A stretch of 64,000 nt of DNA from CAYQOX01 sp964419335 (GTDB lineage: Bacteria > Hinthialibacterota > Hinthialibacteria > Hinthialibacterales > Hinthialibacteraceae): the NCBI GenBank assembly GCA_964419335.1, contig CAYQOX010000013.1, forward strand, positions 29,406 to 93,405. The letters are read 5' to 3'. Positions 17,591 through 26,531 of this stretch are shown here, piece after piece. The notes beneath the pieces were generated by a model. That model searched no databases. It saw only the letters and a program-made list of their open reading frames with translations, and was not told where the DNA came from. How positions within the stretch are numbered: the stretch's first letter is position 1; the number at the start of each line of letters is the position of its first letter. A program made the position numbers and the translations under genes.

Positions 17591-18715
17591 TTATCGAATT
17601 ACAGATAGTTCGACACGTCGGTTTTTCGCCATATTTTCTTCCGATGTATTTGGTGCAATGGGTTCGGTTTCACCAAAGGCGCGTGTTTGTAGGCGGTCTT
17701 CTTCGATTCCCTGATCGATCAGGTAGTTGCGAACCGCTTCTGCGCGTCGTTTGGAAAGAGCCAAGTTGTAGGATTCGGTGCCTTGAGAATCCGTATGACC
17801 ATCGATATGAATTCGGACGTCTGGATTTTGTTTCAATACATCGGCGACTTCGTTCAACTCATCGTAGAATTCTTCCTTGATGACGTATTTGTCATACTCG
17901 AAGAATGGAGCAGGAATGACCCAGCAGCCCCGTTCATCCACTTTGGCTCCTTTGGGCGTACCGGGACATTCATCGTTTTCATCATACACCCCATCTCCAT
18001 CGCTATCTTTAGGTTCTTCTTCTACGACGACTTCCTCTTCCTCGATTTCGGCTTCACCCAAGAAGACATCTCGAGCGAATTCGGTGAGAGAAGCGGGGTT
18101 ATTGATAGATTGAGCGGTATGATAGCTGCCACAGGGAGTGAGCGAGACCAATTTCTGGAGAAATTGGGCCGCGTTGTTCCCTTCCCCTATTTGGACGGCG
18201 TGAATACAGATCGTATCCCTGTAAGATTCAAGAAGTTTTTCCGCTGCAATTAAAGCGCTGACCGTGCTATTGGGGCGGCCATCGGAGAAGAAGACAATCG
18301 CAGTTTTGCCACTCTTATTCCGGAGCATGGATTGCGTTTCCTGCAGGGTGACGTCGAAAGGTGTGCTTCCGCCCATGTAGGAAATTTCGGCTGCAAACCG
18401 CATGAATTCAGCGCGATTGAAAGGTAAGAGCGGTTGGGGTTTCATTCTCTCATTTCCGAAAACAATAAAACCAGCGTTATAATCCCCTTCGGGCATTACT
18501 TTAACAAAGGATTTTGCCATGTTTATCGCTGCGGGGAACTTTCCTTGCATGTTCATAGAGCGAGAAGAATCGACGATGACAATGACATTGTCAACATCAA
18601 TTTTTTCTCCCTCACCTGGCACAATGGGATCCACAGAAATCTCTGTAATTCGCGGTGTGGTTGCGCATCCCACAACGAATAAGATTGAGAGAATAGGGAT
18701 GAATAATTTCTTCAT
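17591..18715 (-). CDS. VWA-domain / OmpA-like lipoprotein
   Basis: 374 residues. MKKLFIPILSILFVVGCATT is a lipoprotein signal with lipobox V-V-G-C. Residues 45-215 are a von Willebrand A domain with MIDAS motif DSSRSM. An acidic linker (EEEEVVVEEEP) and a thrombospondin type 3-like calcium repeat (DSDGDGVYDENDECPG) follow. Residues about 262-374 are an OmpA/MotB peptidoglycan-binding domain (IHIDGHTDSQGTESYN, LSKRRAEAVRNYL). It should sit in the outer membrane, hold peptidoglycan and bind a partner through VWA. The ATG follows AAGGAGGAAG, and its own terminator lies downstream. Confidence 0.9.
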   Translation of the reverse strand: MKKLFIPILSILFVVGCATTPRITEISVDPIVPGEGEKIDVDNVIVIVDSSRSMNMQGKFPAAINMAKSFVKVMPEGDYNAGFIVFGNERMKPQPLLPFNRAEFMRFAAEISYMGGSTPFDVTLQETQSMLRNKSGKTAIVFFSDGRPNSTVSALIAAEKLLESYRDTICIHAVQIGEGNNAAQFLQKLVSLTPCGSYHTAQSINNPASLTEFARDVFLGEAEIEEEEVVVEEEPKDSDGDGVYDENDECPGTPKGAKVDERGCWVIPAPFFEYDKYVIKEEFYDELNEVADVLKQNPDVRIHIDGHTDSQGTESYNLALSKRRAEAVRNYLIDQGIEEDRLQTRAFGETEPIAPNTSEENMAKNRRVELSVIR

Positions 18716-19192
18716 ACGTTTTTCTTCCTCCTTTATAGAAGATGCTTCAAATTTATATATCTAAACTCAATCCATTATAACGATTCTTTTCTCAAATTCC
18801 TACGGCTTATTAATAGAGTGGGAAATATTTTACTACAAATAAAAGAAATATATATATAAATTCTATAGAATCAATGAAGGCCCCCTTTGGATTGACCAAT
18901 TTTTATTTGAGAATCTCTATGAAAATCATGCTAACGTAGTTTACTGATTCTATAAACTTTAGTTTCAATCATACTTTTTTAAATTCGGTGTTCTTTATTA
19001 TTGCAGAAGTCTATTTAACACACATAACACTCACATAATAATTTCAAAGTTAAAGAGAGGCACTTCGGAATCTTCGTTAGGTTTCTTTTCAAAGTTTCTT
19101 CTGAGAATTTAATCTGAGCTACTCCCCAACACCTTGAGAGTTATCTCAAATTTATTAAAAATAGGCTTTCATCTTTTTATGGGAGAATAACT
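18716..19192. other. Intergenic region without a gene
   Basis: Very AT-rich spacer between divergent genes, with stops in all frames. A short inverted repeat TTGAGA-GTTA-TCTCAA (19134-19149) lies about 45 bp before the GH10 start and could be an operator. Nothing else is visible. Confidence 0.5.
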
Positions 19193-20878
19193 ATGGTGTT
19201 ACGTAAACCTCCTTCCTCTTTTGTTGTTATTGTTATGGCAGTTTGTTGGTTGTTCGGCATGTCTCATCCTGGCTATAGTCAGGAGTCGGTCCAAGAAATG
19301 AATGAGTTATATCAGCGATTAAAAGAGGATCAGCCTCATGCCTCGCAAGTCCTGTTACGGAAAGTAAAAAATGGCGTGCAATGGCTTGAACATCTTCATA
19401 CGTTGGAGAAAAACCTGCAAAAAGAGAAGACGGAAGAAGTGGTCGATTTGGTGACTTATTGGAATCAGATCAAGCGCCAACAGACCCCCAGTACACTTCT
19501 AACTTATGATGCGCTCCAGGTACGTGATAAGATCGCTTTGAATGCCACTTCAGCCAACGCCCTTCAAGAACATCTTGAATCACTAAATGAGTTAAAAAAA
19601 GAATTAGTTTATGAACTGGAGGCTTTGGACCGCATCGAACGTTTTCGTCGTCGTGATTTAATCATCACGATCGAGGCTGGAGAGGGAAATGCTATTTCCA
19701 ATGCGAAGATTGAGTTAAATCAAATACGGCATCAGTTTTTGTTTGGCTGCAATATCTACCGATGGAGAGATGAGAACAGCGAAAAACAATTACTTTATCG
19801 GAAACATTTTGCCGATCTACTGAACTATGCGACGATTGGGTTTTATTGGGCTTCTTATGAACCGGAAAAAGGGGAGACGTTAGAAGATTTACGCCAACAA
19901 TGTGCGCGCTGGTGCCGGGCGAATGATATCACTCCCAAAGGGCATCCGTTAGTATGGAATCATTCTGATCCTCCATGGCTGCCAGAGGATCCCCAAGAGG
20001 TGTATGAGTTACAATTAGGACGGGTGGAAAGAGAAATTCTCAATTTTAAAGGGCTCATCCATATCTGGGACGTGGTCAATGAGATTACGACCTTCAACCG
20101 AAAAGATTTTTTGGAACGGTCTCCTAAGTTAACAAAAATGTGGGACCAATATGGGCAGATGGAATTCCCAAAGCGTGCATTTTTAAAGGCACGCGAGGCG
20201 AATCCAAATGCAATACTTATCTTAAATGATTATTACATCAAATCGCGCGAAGAAGCCGAACAAGACGGTTCACTAAAAAGAAATGGCGGGACCATCTACG
20301 AGGATGTGATTAATGCTCTGATGGGAGAGAATGGAAAACGCTTGTATGATGTTATCGGTGTTCAATCTCATATGCATGGCGGGGCTTGGTCGACGAAACA
20401 TATCCTGGAAGTCATCGATCGTTTCTCTGTATTTAATGTGCCTTTGCACTTCACAGAAACGACCATTGTTTCCGGTGGACGTAAGGAGAATCGTGAATGG
20501 GGAAAAACCACCCGCGAAGGAGAGCGAATTCAAGCGGAAGAAGTGGAACGCTTTTACCGAACGGTCTTCTCACGACCCGAAGTGGAAGCCCTCACCTGGT
20601 GGGATTTTTCGGATGATCGCTCATGGCAAGGAGCCCCCTCGGGTTTAGTGCGAAAAGATATGTCTCCGAAACCGGCGTATAAGCGACTTATGTCATTAAT
20701 CAAAAATGAATGGTGGACCAATAAAAACGCGGAAATCCAGCAAGATTCTTATCACACTCGGGGTTACATGGGAGAATATTATCTTCATGTCACCTTGGAG
20801 AATGGTAAAGAAGCCACAAAGCGCTTTGTCTTGAACCAAGGGAAAAAAGCCATGGATATCAAAATCGTGATCGAGTGA
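19193..20878 (+). CDS. Secreted GH10 endo-1,4-beta-xylanase-like glycoside hydrolase
   Basis: 561 residues. An N-terminal signal peptide (VVIVMAVCWLFGMSHPGYSQ) leads to a helical region of unknown function (30-150, possibly coiled) and then a GH10 (beta/alpha)8 barrel (about 170-500). Recognisable barrel elements are GHPLVWNH at strand 3, WDVVNEITTF with the acid/base Glu at strand 4, and HFTETTIVSGG with the nucleophile Glu at strand 7, followed by TWWDFSD. It would cleave beta-1,4-xylan or a related glycan outside the cytoplasm. Many GH10 homologues in uncultured phyla share this loosely conserved form, so the true substrate may differ. Confidence 0.88.
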   Translation: MVLRKPPSSFVVIVMAVCWLFGMSHPGYSQESVQEMNELYQRLKEDQPHASQVLLRKVKNGVQWLEHLHTLEKNLQKEKTEEVVDLVTYWNQIKRQQTPSTLLTYDALQVRDKIALNATSANALQEHLESLNELKKELVYELEALDRIERFRRRDLIITIEAGEGNAISNAKIELNQIRHQFLFGCNIYRWRDENSEKQLLYRKHFADLLNYATIGFYWASYEPEKGETLEDLRQQCARWCRANDITPKGHPLVWNHSDPPWLPEDPQEVYELQLGRVEREILNFKGLIHIWDVVNEITTFNRKDFLERSPKLTKMWDQYGQMEFPKRAFLKAREANPNAILILNDYYIKSREEAEQDGSLKRNGGTIYEDVINALMGENGKRLYDVIGVQSHMHGGAWSTKHILEVIDRFSVFNVPLHFTETTIVSGGRKENREWGKTTREGERIQAEEVERFYRTVFSRPEVEALTWWDFSDDRSWQGAPSGLVRKDMSPKPAYKRLMSLIKNEWWTNKNAEIQQDSYHTRGYMGEYYLHVTLENGKEATKRFVLNQGKKAMDIKIVIE

Positions 20879-20914
20879 GGGGTGAAGTGGAAGAAACTTT
20901 TCCTTTCACTCCCC
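20879..20914. terminator. Imperfect hairpin between convergent genes
   Basis: GGGG-TGAA…GGAA at 20879-20892 can pair imperfectly with TTCC…TTCAC-CCCC ending at 20914. It lies between the GH10 stop and the convergent PBP1B stop, overlapping the end of the latter. There is no clear T-run, so it is only a weak candidate. Confidence 0.25.
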
Positions 20915-23338
20915 TTCATCATCCAAAGGAACGCTTTTTATTTCATCATCAGGAATAATCGGTATTGAGGGCTCTTCTTGTTCATCTGTTTCACGTTGGC
21001 TTGTTTTTAAACGATTCATTATCATATCATTTCGTTCGCCCAATCGACTGAGAAAATATTCATCGATGACTGGATTCTCGGGGGAAGGATTGAAACTCCC
21101 ATCTACGTAAGAAACTTTATTTTGTATTAAACCAGAGGGTAAAATAAAGGACTCCTGGTTGCCATTGGGATATAATTTTTGCATGAATTTGACCCAGATG
21201 GGAAGTGCCCCCATACTTCCGGTCAATCCTGTCGTTTGAGGCTTATCGTATCCCACCCAAACCACACAGATCAAATCTGGAACCATACCAACAAACCAGG
21301 AATCTTTACGCTCATTCGTGGTTCCCGTTTTGCCTGCGGCGATACCTTTCCATCCCATAGAATAAGCGGATTTTGCGGTCCCGCGTTCAAAAACCCCTTG
21401 CATCATCGATAAGACCTGATAAGTGGCTTGTGGAGAAGCGATGGTCTTACTTTCTGGAGCTTCCATAGGGATACGTTCATTTTTTGTATCGACCAACGCT
21501 TTAATAAAATGAGCCGAATTATGCCGCCCCTCGTTCAGGAAGGTGGTATAGAGCCCTGCCACTTTGAGGGGGCTCATCTCGACCGTTCCGAGGACGAGCG
21601 AGGGGACTTCAGGCGGATCGGGAATCCCGGCTTTGCTAAAGAATTGAACTACGCCTTCAAGGCCTAGTTGCTGTGAGAGCCAAACAGCTGGAACATTAAT
21701 ACTATGTTCCAACGCCCTACGCATGGTGACTTGATGATGAAATTCTTTCTTATAATTTTCAGGCTGCCACATGCCGGAAGGGGTTCGAACTGAAATCGGT
21801 CTATCGGTTAATAAGGAGTTCGGTCTCCAATCCCATTTTCCCTGTTGGGTACCGTGAAGGGCATAGAGATAGAGAAGGGGTTTGATAACAGAACCAATCG
21901 GCCGTTTCATTAATAGAGCCCGATTATAGGGGCTTTTAACGAAATCACTTCCACCCACCATGGCGGTAACTCCCCCGGTATAGGGATCGATCGCCACCAA
22001 GGCGGCTTCAAGATTGTTCTCTTTCCTTTGCAAATGGTTATACTGTTCGTATAAATCCTCTAAACCTTCTTTTACGGCTTCCTGAGCCAGCATTTGGTGT
22101 TGGGTATCAATCGTGGTAAAAATGGTATACCCTTCGGTTTGTAAATCTTCGACTGAGACAATATTTTGGAGGCTACGTCTGACGCCATCCACGACATAAG
22201 GGGCTGATCCTTTTGGAGGGATGGGAGACTCCGGCAACGGCTCATGAATAGCCTGGTCGCGCTCTTCCTCGGTGATGACACCCTCCATGGCTAAACGGGC
22301 AAGAATATAATCACGGCGTTTTTTTACGCGATCCGGGTGGTTAAAAGGATGGTAATAGTTTGGCCCGCGAAGGATGGCGGCCAACATGGCACATTGGGCT
22401 AAAGTTAAATGCCGGGGTTCGGTGCCAAAGTAGTAGCGTGCACCTTGGCGCAATCCGGAGATACTCACGGCCCCGGCTTGACCGAAATAGCATTCATTGA
22501 TGTATAATTCTAAGATTTGTTCTTTGGTGCGTGTTACTTCGAGCAGCACCGACATAAAGGCTTCTTCGAGTTTTCGTTTTAACGTTTGCTTTCTCGTTAG
22601 AAAAAGATTACGAACCAGTTGTTGGGTGATGGTACTTGCGCCCTGCGCGTATCGTAGTTCACGCAGGTTGACCCAAGTAGCCCGCAAGACTCCCAGAGGA
22701 TCGACCCCATGATGTTCGAAGAAACTACTATCCTCGGAGATAAGCAAACATTGAATAAATTCTTCGGGTACTTTGTCTAGTGGAATTGGCCGGCGATCTT
22801 CAAGGGAAGGATCATAAATTGCGCCGAGCATTTCCGGCTCAAGTTTTAATTTGGAAAGCCTTTTCCCTGTTTCCATATTCCAGATGCCAACGACGACATC
22901 TTCAGAACGTTCAATCCGCGCGGGAAATCCAGATTCAACTCCATCCGGGGTGGATACATCTCGTAAATAAATTTCCAATCCTTTATCATCCCAGCTGTAC
23001 TCCCCGGAGGCTTGGACTGTACTCGCGGGATAATACCCCAATCTCGCCAACCGGGTGATAAATTGTGAACGATCTATTTTTCCTCCCACCACGATTTCAT
23101 AGGGTCTGGCATAAACCCGTGAAGGAAGGCTCCACGGATTTTCATTAATCAGTTGTTCCATTTTTGCCAAGGTTCGTAATCCGAAGACTCCCACAAAAAA
23201 GGCTATAATAATAGCAAGGATGAATCCCAAAGTAAAAAAGGGCAAAAAAGTCGTTAGCCAAAATCGCAGCCTGGGACGTTGTTTTTTTGCCGACTGGGTT
23301 GATTTCTTGGAGGACTCTTGATTTGATAATTTCGTCAT
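20906..23338 (-). CDS. mrcB: Bifunctional penicillin-binding protein 1B-type
   Basis: 810 residues. It polymerises and cross-links peptidoglycan at the inner membrane. A basic N-terminus and one transmembrane helix (about 28-52) come first, then a UB2H-like domain (about 70-160, PSRVYARPYEI…LARLGYYPAS) that is typical of PBP1B and absent from PBP1A. The GT51 transglycosylase has SEDSSFFEHHGVDPLG, GASTITQQLVRN and ELYINECYFGQ. The transpeptidase has SxxK in GSVIKP, SxN in HSINVP and KTGTTNERKDSWFVG. The start lies only 23 bp from the start of a divergent lipoprotein gene. Confidence 0.93.
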   Translation of the reverse strand: MTKLSNQESSKKSTQSAKKQRPRLRFWLTTFLPFFTLGFILAIIIAFFVGVFGLRTLAKMEQLINENPWSLPSRVYARPYEIVVGGKIDRSQFITRLARLGYYPASTVQASGEYSWDDKGLEIYLRDVSTPDGVESGFPARIERSEDVVVGIWNMETGKRLSKLKLEPEMLGAIYDPSLEDRRPIPLDKVPEEFIQCLLISEDSSFFEHHGVDPLGVLRATWVNLRELRYAQGASTITQQLVRNLFLTRKQTLKRKLEEAFMSVLLEVTRTKEQILELYINECYFGQAGAVSISGLRQGARYYFGTEPRHLTLAQCAMLAAILRGPNYYHPFNHPDRVKKRRDYILARLAMEGVITEEERDQAIHEPLPESPIPPKGSAPYVVDGVRRSLQNIVSVEDLQTEGYTIFTTIDTQHQMLAQEAVKEGLEDLYEQYNHLQRKENNLEAALVAIDPYTGGVTAMVGGSDFVKSPYNRALLMKRPIGSVIKPLLYLYALHGTQQGKWDWRPNSLLTDRPISVRTPSGMWQPENYKKEFHHQVTMRRALEHSINVPAVWLSQQLGLEGVVQFFSKAGIPDPPEVPSLVLGTVEMSPLKVAGLYTTFLNEGRHNSAHFIKALVDTKNERIPMEAPESKTIASPQATYQVLSMMQGVFERGTAKSAYSMGWKGIAAGKTGTTNERKDSWFVGMVPDLICVVWVGYDKPQTTGLTGSMGALPIWVKFMQKLYPNGNQESFILPSGLIQNKVSYVDGSFNPSPENPVIDEYFLSRLGERNDMIMNRLKTSQRETDEQEEPSIPIIPDDEIKSVPLDDEGE

Positions 23339-23361
23339 TTTGTTAACAGAATCGAGGTAAA

Positions 23362-23934
23362 ATGTTTAAAATCATGTCTGTGAAAAACGCTTTCTTGGTG
23401 TTCATTGTAACTGTGTTTCTCGGATGCGGCACCACTCCGGACCCCAATTATACCATCCCCCGGAATACACGACTCTTTCCTCAAGGTCAAGAAACGGAAG
23501 AAGTCACAAAGGAACCTGCAACCGCCACCGCTGTCAAAGCAGCTCCGCCGACACCTAGTCCTGAAACGGAGACTGAGAGCGAACCTGAATCTGAAGAAGA
23601 AGAAGAGTCGCAAGAAGAAATGGCTTCAGAGATGGCGGAACAAGATGAGCAAACTCAAGATGTACCTGAGACCGAAGAAACTCAAATCACTTCAGATGCT
23701 CCTCCCGACTTAGGTCGACGTTTACCTTCTTTGTTTTTCTCTGAAGATTTGGGACTCTATGTCTCTCCCAATGCCCAATATGATGTCTTTTTTCACGATA
23801 ATTATTGGTATGTATTAAGCGGTCAAACCTGGTATCGTTCAAAAAATCACCGTGGACCTTGGGAAAAAATTAACTTATCGTCATTACCGCAACCTCTTTT
23901 AGGAGAATTTGCTTCTGAGAATGATGACCAATGA
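23362..23934 (+). CDS. Acidic lipoprotein with SH3-like/Trp-rich C-terminal motif
   Basis: 190 residues. The signal VFIVTVFLGC with lipobox F-L-G-C anchors it to a membrane. Residues 45-115 are low-complexity Glu/Pro/Thr. The C-terminal 70 residues contain YDVFFHDNYWYVLSGQTWYRS and GPWEKI, a Tyr/Trp-rich pattern seen at the ends of many secreted hypothetical proteins. GAGG lies six bases before the ATG. It is divergent from PBP1B by 23 bp, so the two may be co-regulated and it may assist at the cell wall, but this is only positional. Confidence 0.65.
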   Translation: MFKIMSVKNAFLVFIVTVFLGCGTTPDPNYTIPRNTRLFPQGQETEEVTKEPATATAVKAAPPTPSPETETESEPESEEEEESQEEMASEMAEQDEQTQDVPETEETQITSDAPPDLGRRLPSLFFSEDLGLYVSPNAQYDVFFHDNYWYVLSGQTWYRSKNHRGPWEKINLSSLPQPLLGEFASENDDQ

Positions 23935-24342
23935 CCTCATCATTACGATATCGCAAACAATGAAATTTTGGACAAAACCCGGTGTTTATTCTTTATTTTA
24001 ATACTAATTCTTATATAATAATAATAGTTGCGGATGAGGCATTGTTCTTTATTTAAGTGGGATGATGGCTAGATCGAGTAAATAGGTTCAATTCAGAGAA
24101 AATCCAGAAAAATGAGTCAAACCGTTCGAGATTTTCTCTCAGTATACGTATAATGTCTTGTATTTTTTTTGTTAATACATTTAAATTGATAAAATTTGTG
24201 TTATTATTTGATGAGTGAATTTAATAAGAATAATTGGATATTTTTTTATCTTATTTGGGCTTTGATGATTGTATAACCAAGGAGTTTGTTATACGAGGTT
24301 TAAACTCGTTTAACATATTACATCCCGCGAGAGAAAACAATT
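23935..24342. other. Intergenic region upstream of the Rrf2 gene
   Basis: AT-rich spacer with no reading frame. ACGAG (24293-24297) and CTCGT (24305-24309) form a short inverted repeat around GTTTAAA about 35 bp before the Rrf2 start, a possible autoregulatory site. It does not resemble the cysC operator. Confidence 0.4.
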
Positions 24343-24789
24343 ATGAGAATTTCAGCAAAAGGTGAATACGCCATACTCGCCATATTGGACCTAGCCGTTT
24401 CATACGACACGGAGAGTGTACGAACATTGGAAGAGATATCCGCCGATCAATACATCCCTCATCCGTTTCTCGTACAAATATTGTTGGAGTTGAAGCGAGC
24501 CGGTTTAGTTGAAAGCCGCCGGGGCGCTGGAGGAGGCTATCGTCTTGCACGTCATCCTCGCGATATTAGCTTAGGCGAAGTAATTCGTTTGATCGATGGA
24601 CCCATTCTTCCTTTTAAATGCAGCACCCCATCCCAGGACGACAACGATTGTCCTCACAAAGGGAATTGCGTTTTGACATCGGTATGGGGACATGTACGTA
24701 ACGCCATTTCGGACGTTATCGAAAAAATCTCGTTTGAAGAATTGGCCAAGCGTCAAGAGAACATAAGTTCTCCAATGTACCACATTTAG
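24343..24789 (+). CDS. Rrf2-family transcriptional regulator with three cysteines
   Basis: 148 residues. The winged-helix N-terminus (MRISAKGEYAILAILDLA…IPHPFLVQILLELKRAGLVESRRGAGGGYRLA) is typical of IscR/CymR/NsrR. Cysteines in FKCS and DCPHKGNC lie where IscR-type proteins bind an Fe-S cluster (C-x(n)-C-x5-C). It should therefore sense Fe-S, redox or sulfur state. It lies about 240 bp upstream of cysC on the same strand, with a 21-bp palindrome over the cysC promoter between them. Control of sulfate activation is the simplest reading. Confidence 0.92.
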   Translation: MRISAKGEYAILAILDLAVSYDTESVRTLEEISADQYIPHPFLVQILLELKRAGLVESRRGAGGGYRLARHPRDISLGEVIRLIDGPILPFKCSTPSQDDNDCPHKGNCVLTSVWGHVRNAISDVIEKISFEELAKRQENISSPMYHI

Positions 24790-24934
24790 AGTGGGCGAAT
24801 TTCGTCATATTCTTACCATCTCTTCACCAATGAATGGTTAAGTTAAGGGGGATACTATCAACTTGTAGATTCCCCTTCCATCCGATTCAAAAAACCATTA
24901 TCTTCTTGTTAAAATTTTGAATGGTTTGGTAAAC

Positions 24935-24962
24935 TTGACATAGTCTATATACTATATAGACT
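24935..24962 (+). promoter_or_regulatory. cysC promoter with overlapping palindromic operator
   Basis: TTGACA at 24935-24940 is a perfect -35 box, and TAGACT 16 bases later is a fair -10. Between and over them, AGTCTATAT (24942-24950) and ATATAGACT (24954-24962) are perfect inverted repeats with a 3-bp centre. A dimeric repressor bound here would block RNA polymerase. The Rrf2 regulator encoded just upstream is the natural candidate. It sits about 65 bp before the cysC start. Confidence 0.7.
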
Positions 24963-25025
24963 TTATTTATGTTTTATCATCTGTTTACCTACTGTTTATT
25001 TTAAAATCAAGAAAGGAAATGAAGG

Positions 25026-25610
25026 ATGACTCAATCGCCTGCTTCGATGCAATCAAAACAAAATCAATCGACTCCATGCCAGTATAAGGGGTTCACGATA
25101 TGGTTTACAGGACTTTCGGGTTCGGGGAAAAGCACAATCAGCGAGATACTCCAAGAAGAATTCAAAAAACGTGGAATAAAACACGAAGTCCTCGACGGCG
25201 ACGTGGTGCGCACTAATTTGAGTAAAGGTTTAGGATTTTCGAAAGAAGACCGTGACACCAATATACGTCGTATTGGTTTTGTGTGTCATATCCTTACTCG
25301 TAATGATGTTGTTGCAATCGCGGCTGCCATTTCACCTTACCGTGCAATACGGGATGAAATCCGAGAGCGAATCGGAAATTTTGTTGAAGTGTATGTCAAT
25401 GCTCCTCTAGAAGTTTGTGAAGACCGTGATGTGAAGGGATTATACAAAAAAGCCCGTTCGGGAGAGATTAAAGAATTTACGGGAGTTTCTGATCCATATG
25501 AAGAGCCGGAGAATCCTGAAGTTGAATGCCGTACCGACCAAGAAACACCTGAAGAGAGCGCACAAAATATATTGAGTAAGCTTCGGGAACTTGGTTATAT
25601 TGAATGGTAA
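25026..25610 (+). CDS. cysC: Adenylylsulfate (APS) kinase
   Basis: 194 residues, usual length. It phosphorylates adenosine 5'-phosphosulfate to PAPS for sulfation or sulfate reduction. The Walker A motif is GLSGSGKST, the conserved LDGDVVRTNLSKGLGFS region follows, then RDTNIRRIGFV and ISPYRAIRDEIR, and near the C-terminus GLYKKARSGEIKEFTG. The ATG has AAGGAAATGAAGG upstream. No ATP sulfurylase or PAPS reductase gene is in the window. A PHP phosphoesterase follows at once, and an Rrf2 operator precedes it. Confidence 0.96.
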   Translation: MTQSPASMQSKQNQSTPCQYKGFTIWFTGLSGSGKSTISEILQEEFKKRGIKHEVLDGDVVRTNLSKGLGFSKEDRDTNIRRIGFVCHILTRNDVVAIAAAISPYRAIRDEIRERIGNFVEVYVNAPLEVCEDRDVKGLYKKARSGEIKEFTGVSDPYEEPENPEVECRTDQETPEESAQNILSKLRELGYIEW

Positions 25611-25638
25611 AACAAACCCGTGTGGAAAGGCAAAACCA

Positions 25639-26502
25639 TTGAAAGCAAAACGAATTGACCTTCACACCCATACCCATTGTTCGGATGGGAAACTTTCACC
25701 TTATGAATTGGTAGAAAAAGCCCGTGATATTGGCTTAGCCGCGATTGCGGTTACCGATCACGATACGACCAATGGTGTCATGGAAGCCGTTGAAGCAGGA
25801 GAACAGCTGGGGGTTGAAGTTCTGCCTGGGGTGGAAATTAGTGCATTATATCCCAGCGGGACTCTGCACATTTTGGGGTATGATCTTGAGATTGAGACAT
25901 CTTTTCTCCAGCAACGCCTACAGGATTTTGTCGATGCGCGTAACAAGCGCAATCCAGAAATTTTGCAGAAACTCAGCGATTTGGGCTATACCTTGGAGAT
26001 GGAAGAAGTTAAAGCCTTGGCTGGAGGATATGTGATTAACCGGCCTCACATTGCCCGGGCTATGCTCAACCGGGGGTATGTGAGCAGTATTCAAGAAGCG
26101 TTTGACCGCTTCTTGGCTTACGGTGGGCCTGCTTATGCGCCGAAAGAAGTTTTTACCCCAGAAGAGTCGATTGAGATCATCCATCGTGCTGGCGGAGTTG
26201 CGGTGTTGGCGCATCCTGACCAGTTGAAAGCGAAATCTCTTGCTGATACTGTGAAAGAGATGGAGCATTTTATTGAGTTAGGCATCGATGGGATTGAAGC
26301 CTATCATGGGGAATGTTCCTCTGAAAACGCTCAGGCATATGATCAATTTGCCCGGAATCATGATCTTCTCATCACAGGAGGATCCGATTATCATGGGGAT
26401 ACAAAACACCGAGATTTAGGTGAAATCGATGGTTGTTCTTTTATTCCATATGAATATTTGGAAGCGATCAAGGAAAAAAAGAGTTCTCAATCTCTCGCCT
26501 GA
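25639..26502 (+). CDS. PHP-domain phosphoesterase (RNase AM / pAp phosphatase-like)
   Basis: 287 residues from a TTG at 25639, preceded by GGAAAGG. Earlier in-frame TTGs lie inside cysC. Metal ligands of the PHP fold are all visible: DLHTHTHCSDG, VTDHDT, PGVEIS, AHPD and GGSDYHGD. The family includes TrpH/YciV (RNase AM) and the Chromobacterium 3',5'-nucleoside bisphosphatase that removes the 3' phosphate of pAp. Because pAp is the by-product of PAPS use and this gene directly follows cysC, pAp recycling is the most likely role here. Confidence 0.85.
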   Translation: MKAKRIDLHTHTHCSDGKLSPYELVEKARDIGLAAIAVTDHDTTNGVMEAVEAGEQLGVEVLPGVEISALYPSGTLHILGYDLEIETSFLQQRLQDFVDARNKRNPEILQKLSDLGYTLEMEEVKALAGGYVINRPHIARAMLNRGYVSSIQEAFDRFLAYGGPAYAPKEVFTPEESIEIIHRAGGVAVLAHPDQLKAKSLADTVKEMEHFIELGIDGIEAYHGECSSENAQAYDQFARNHDLLITGGSDYHGDTKHRDLGEIDGCSFIPYEYLEAIKEKKSSQSLA

Positions 26503-26531
26503 GAACATAACGAATGGTTACGAGGTGCCTC

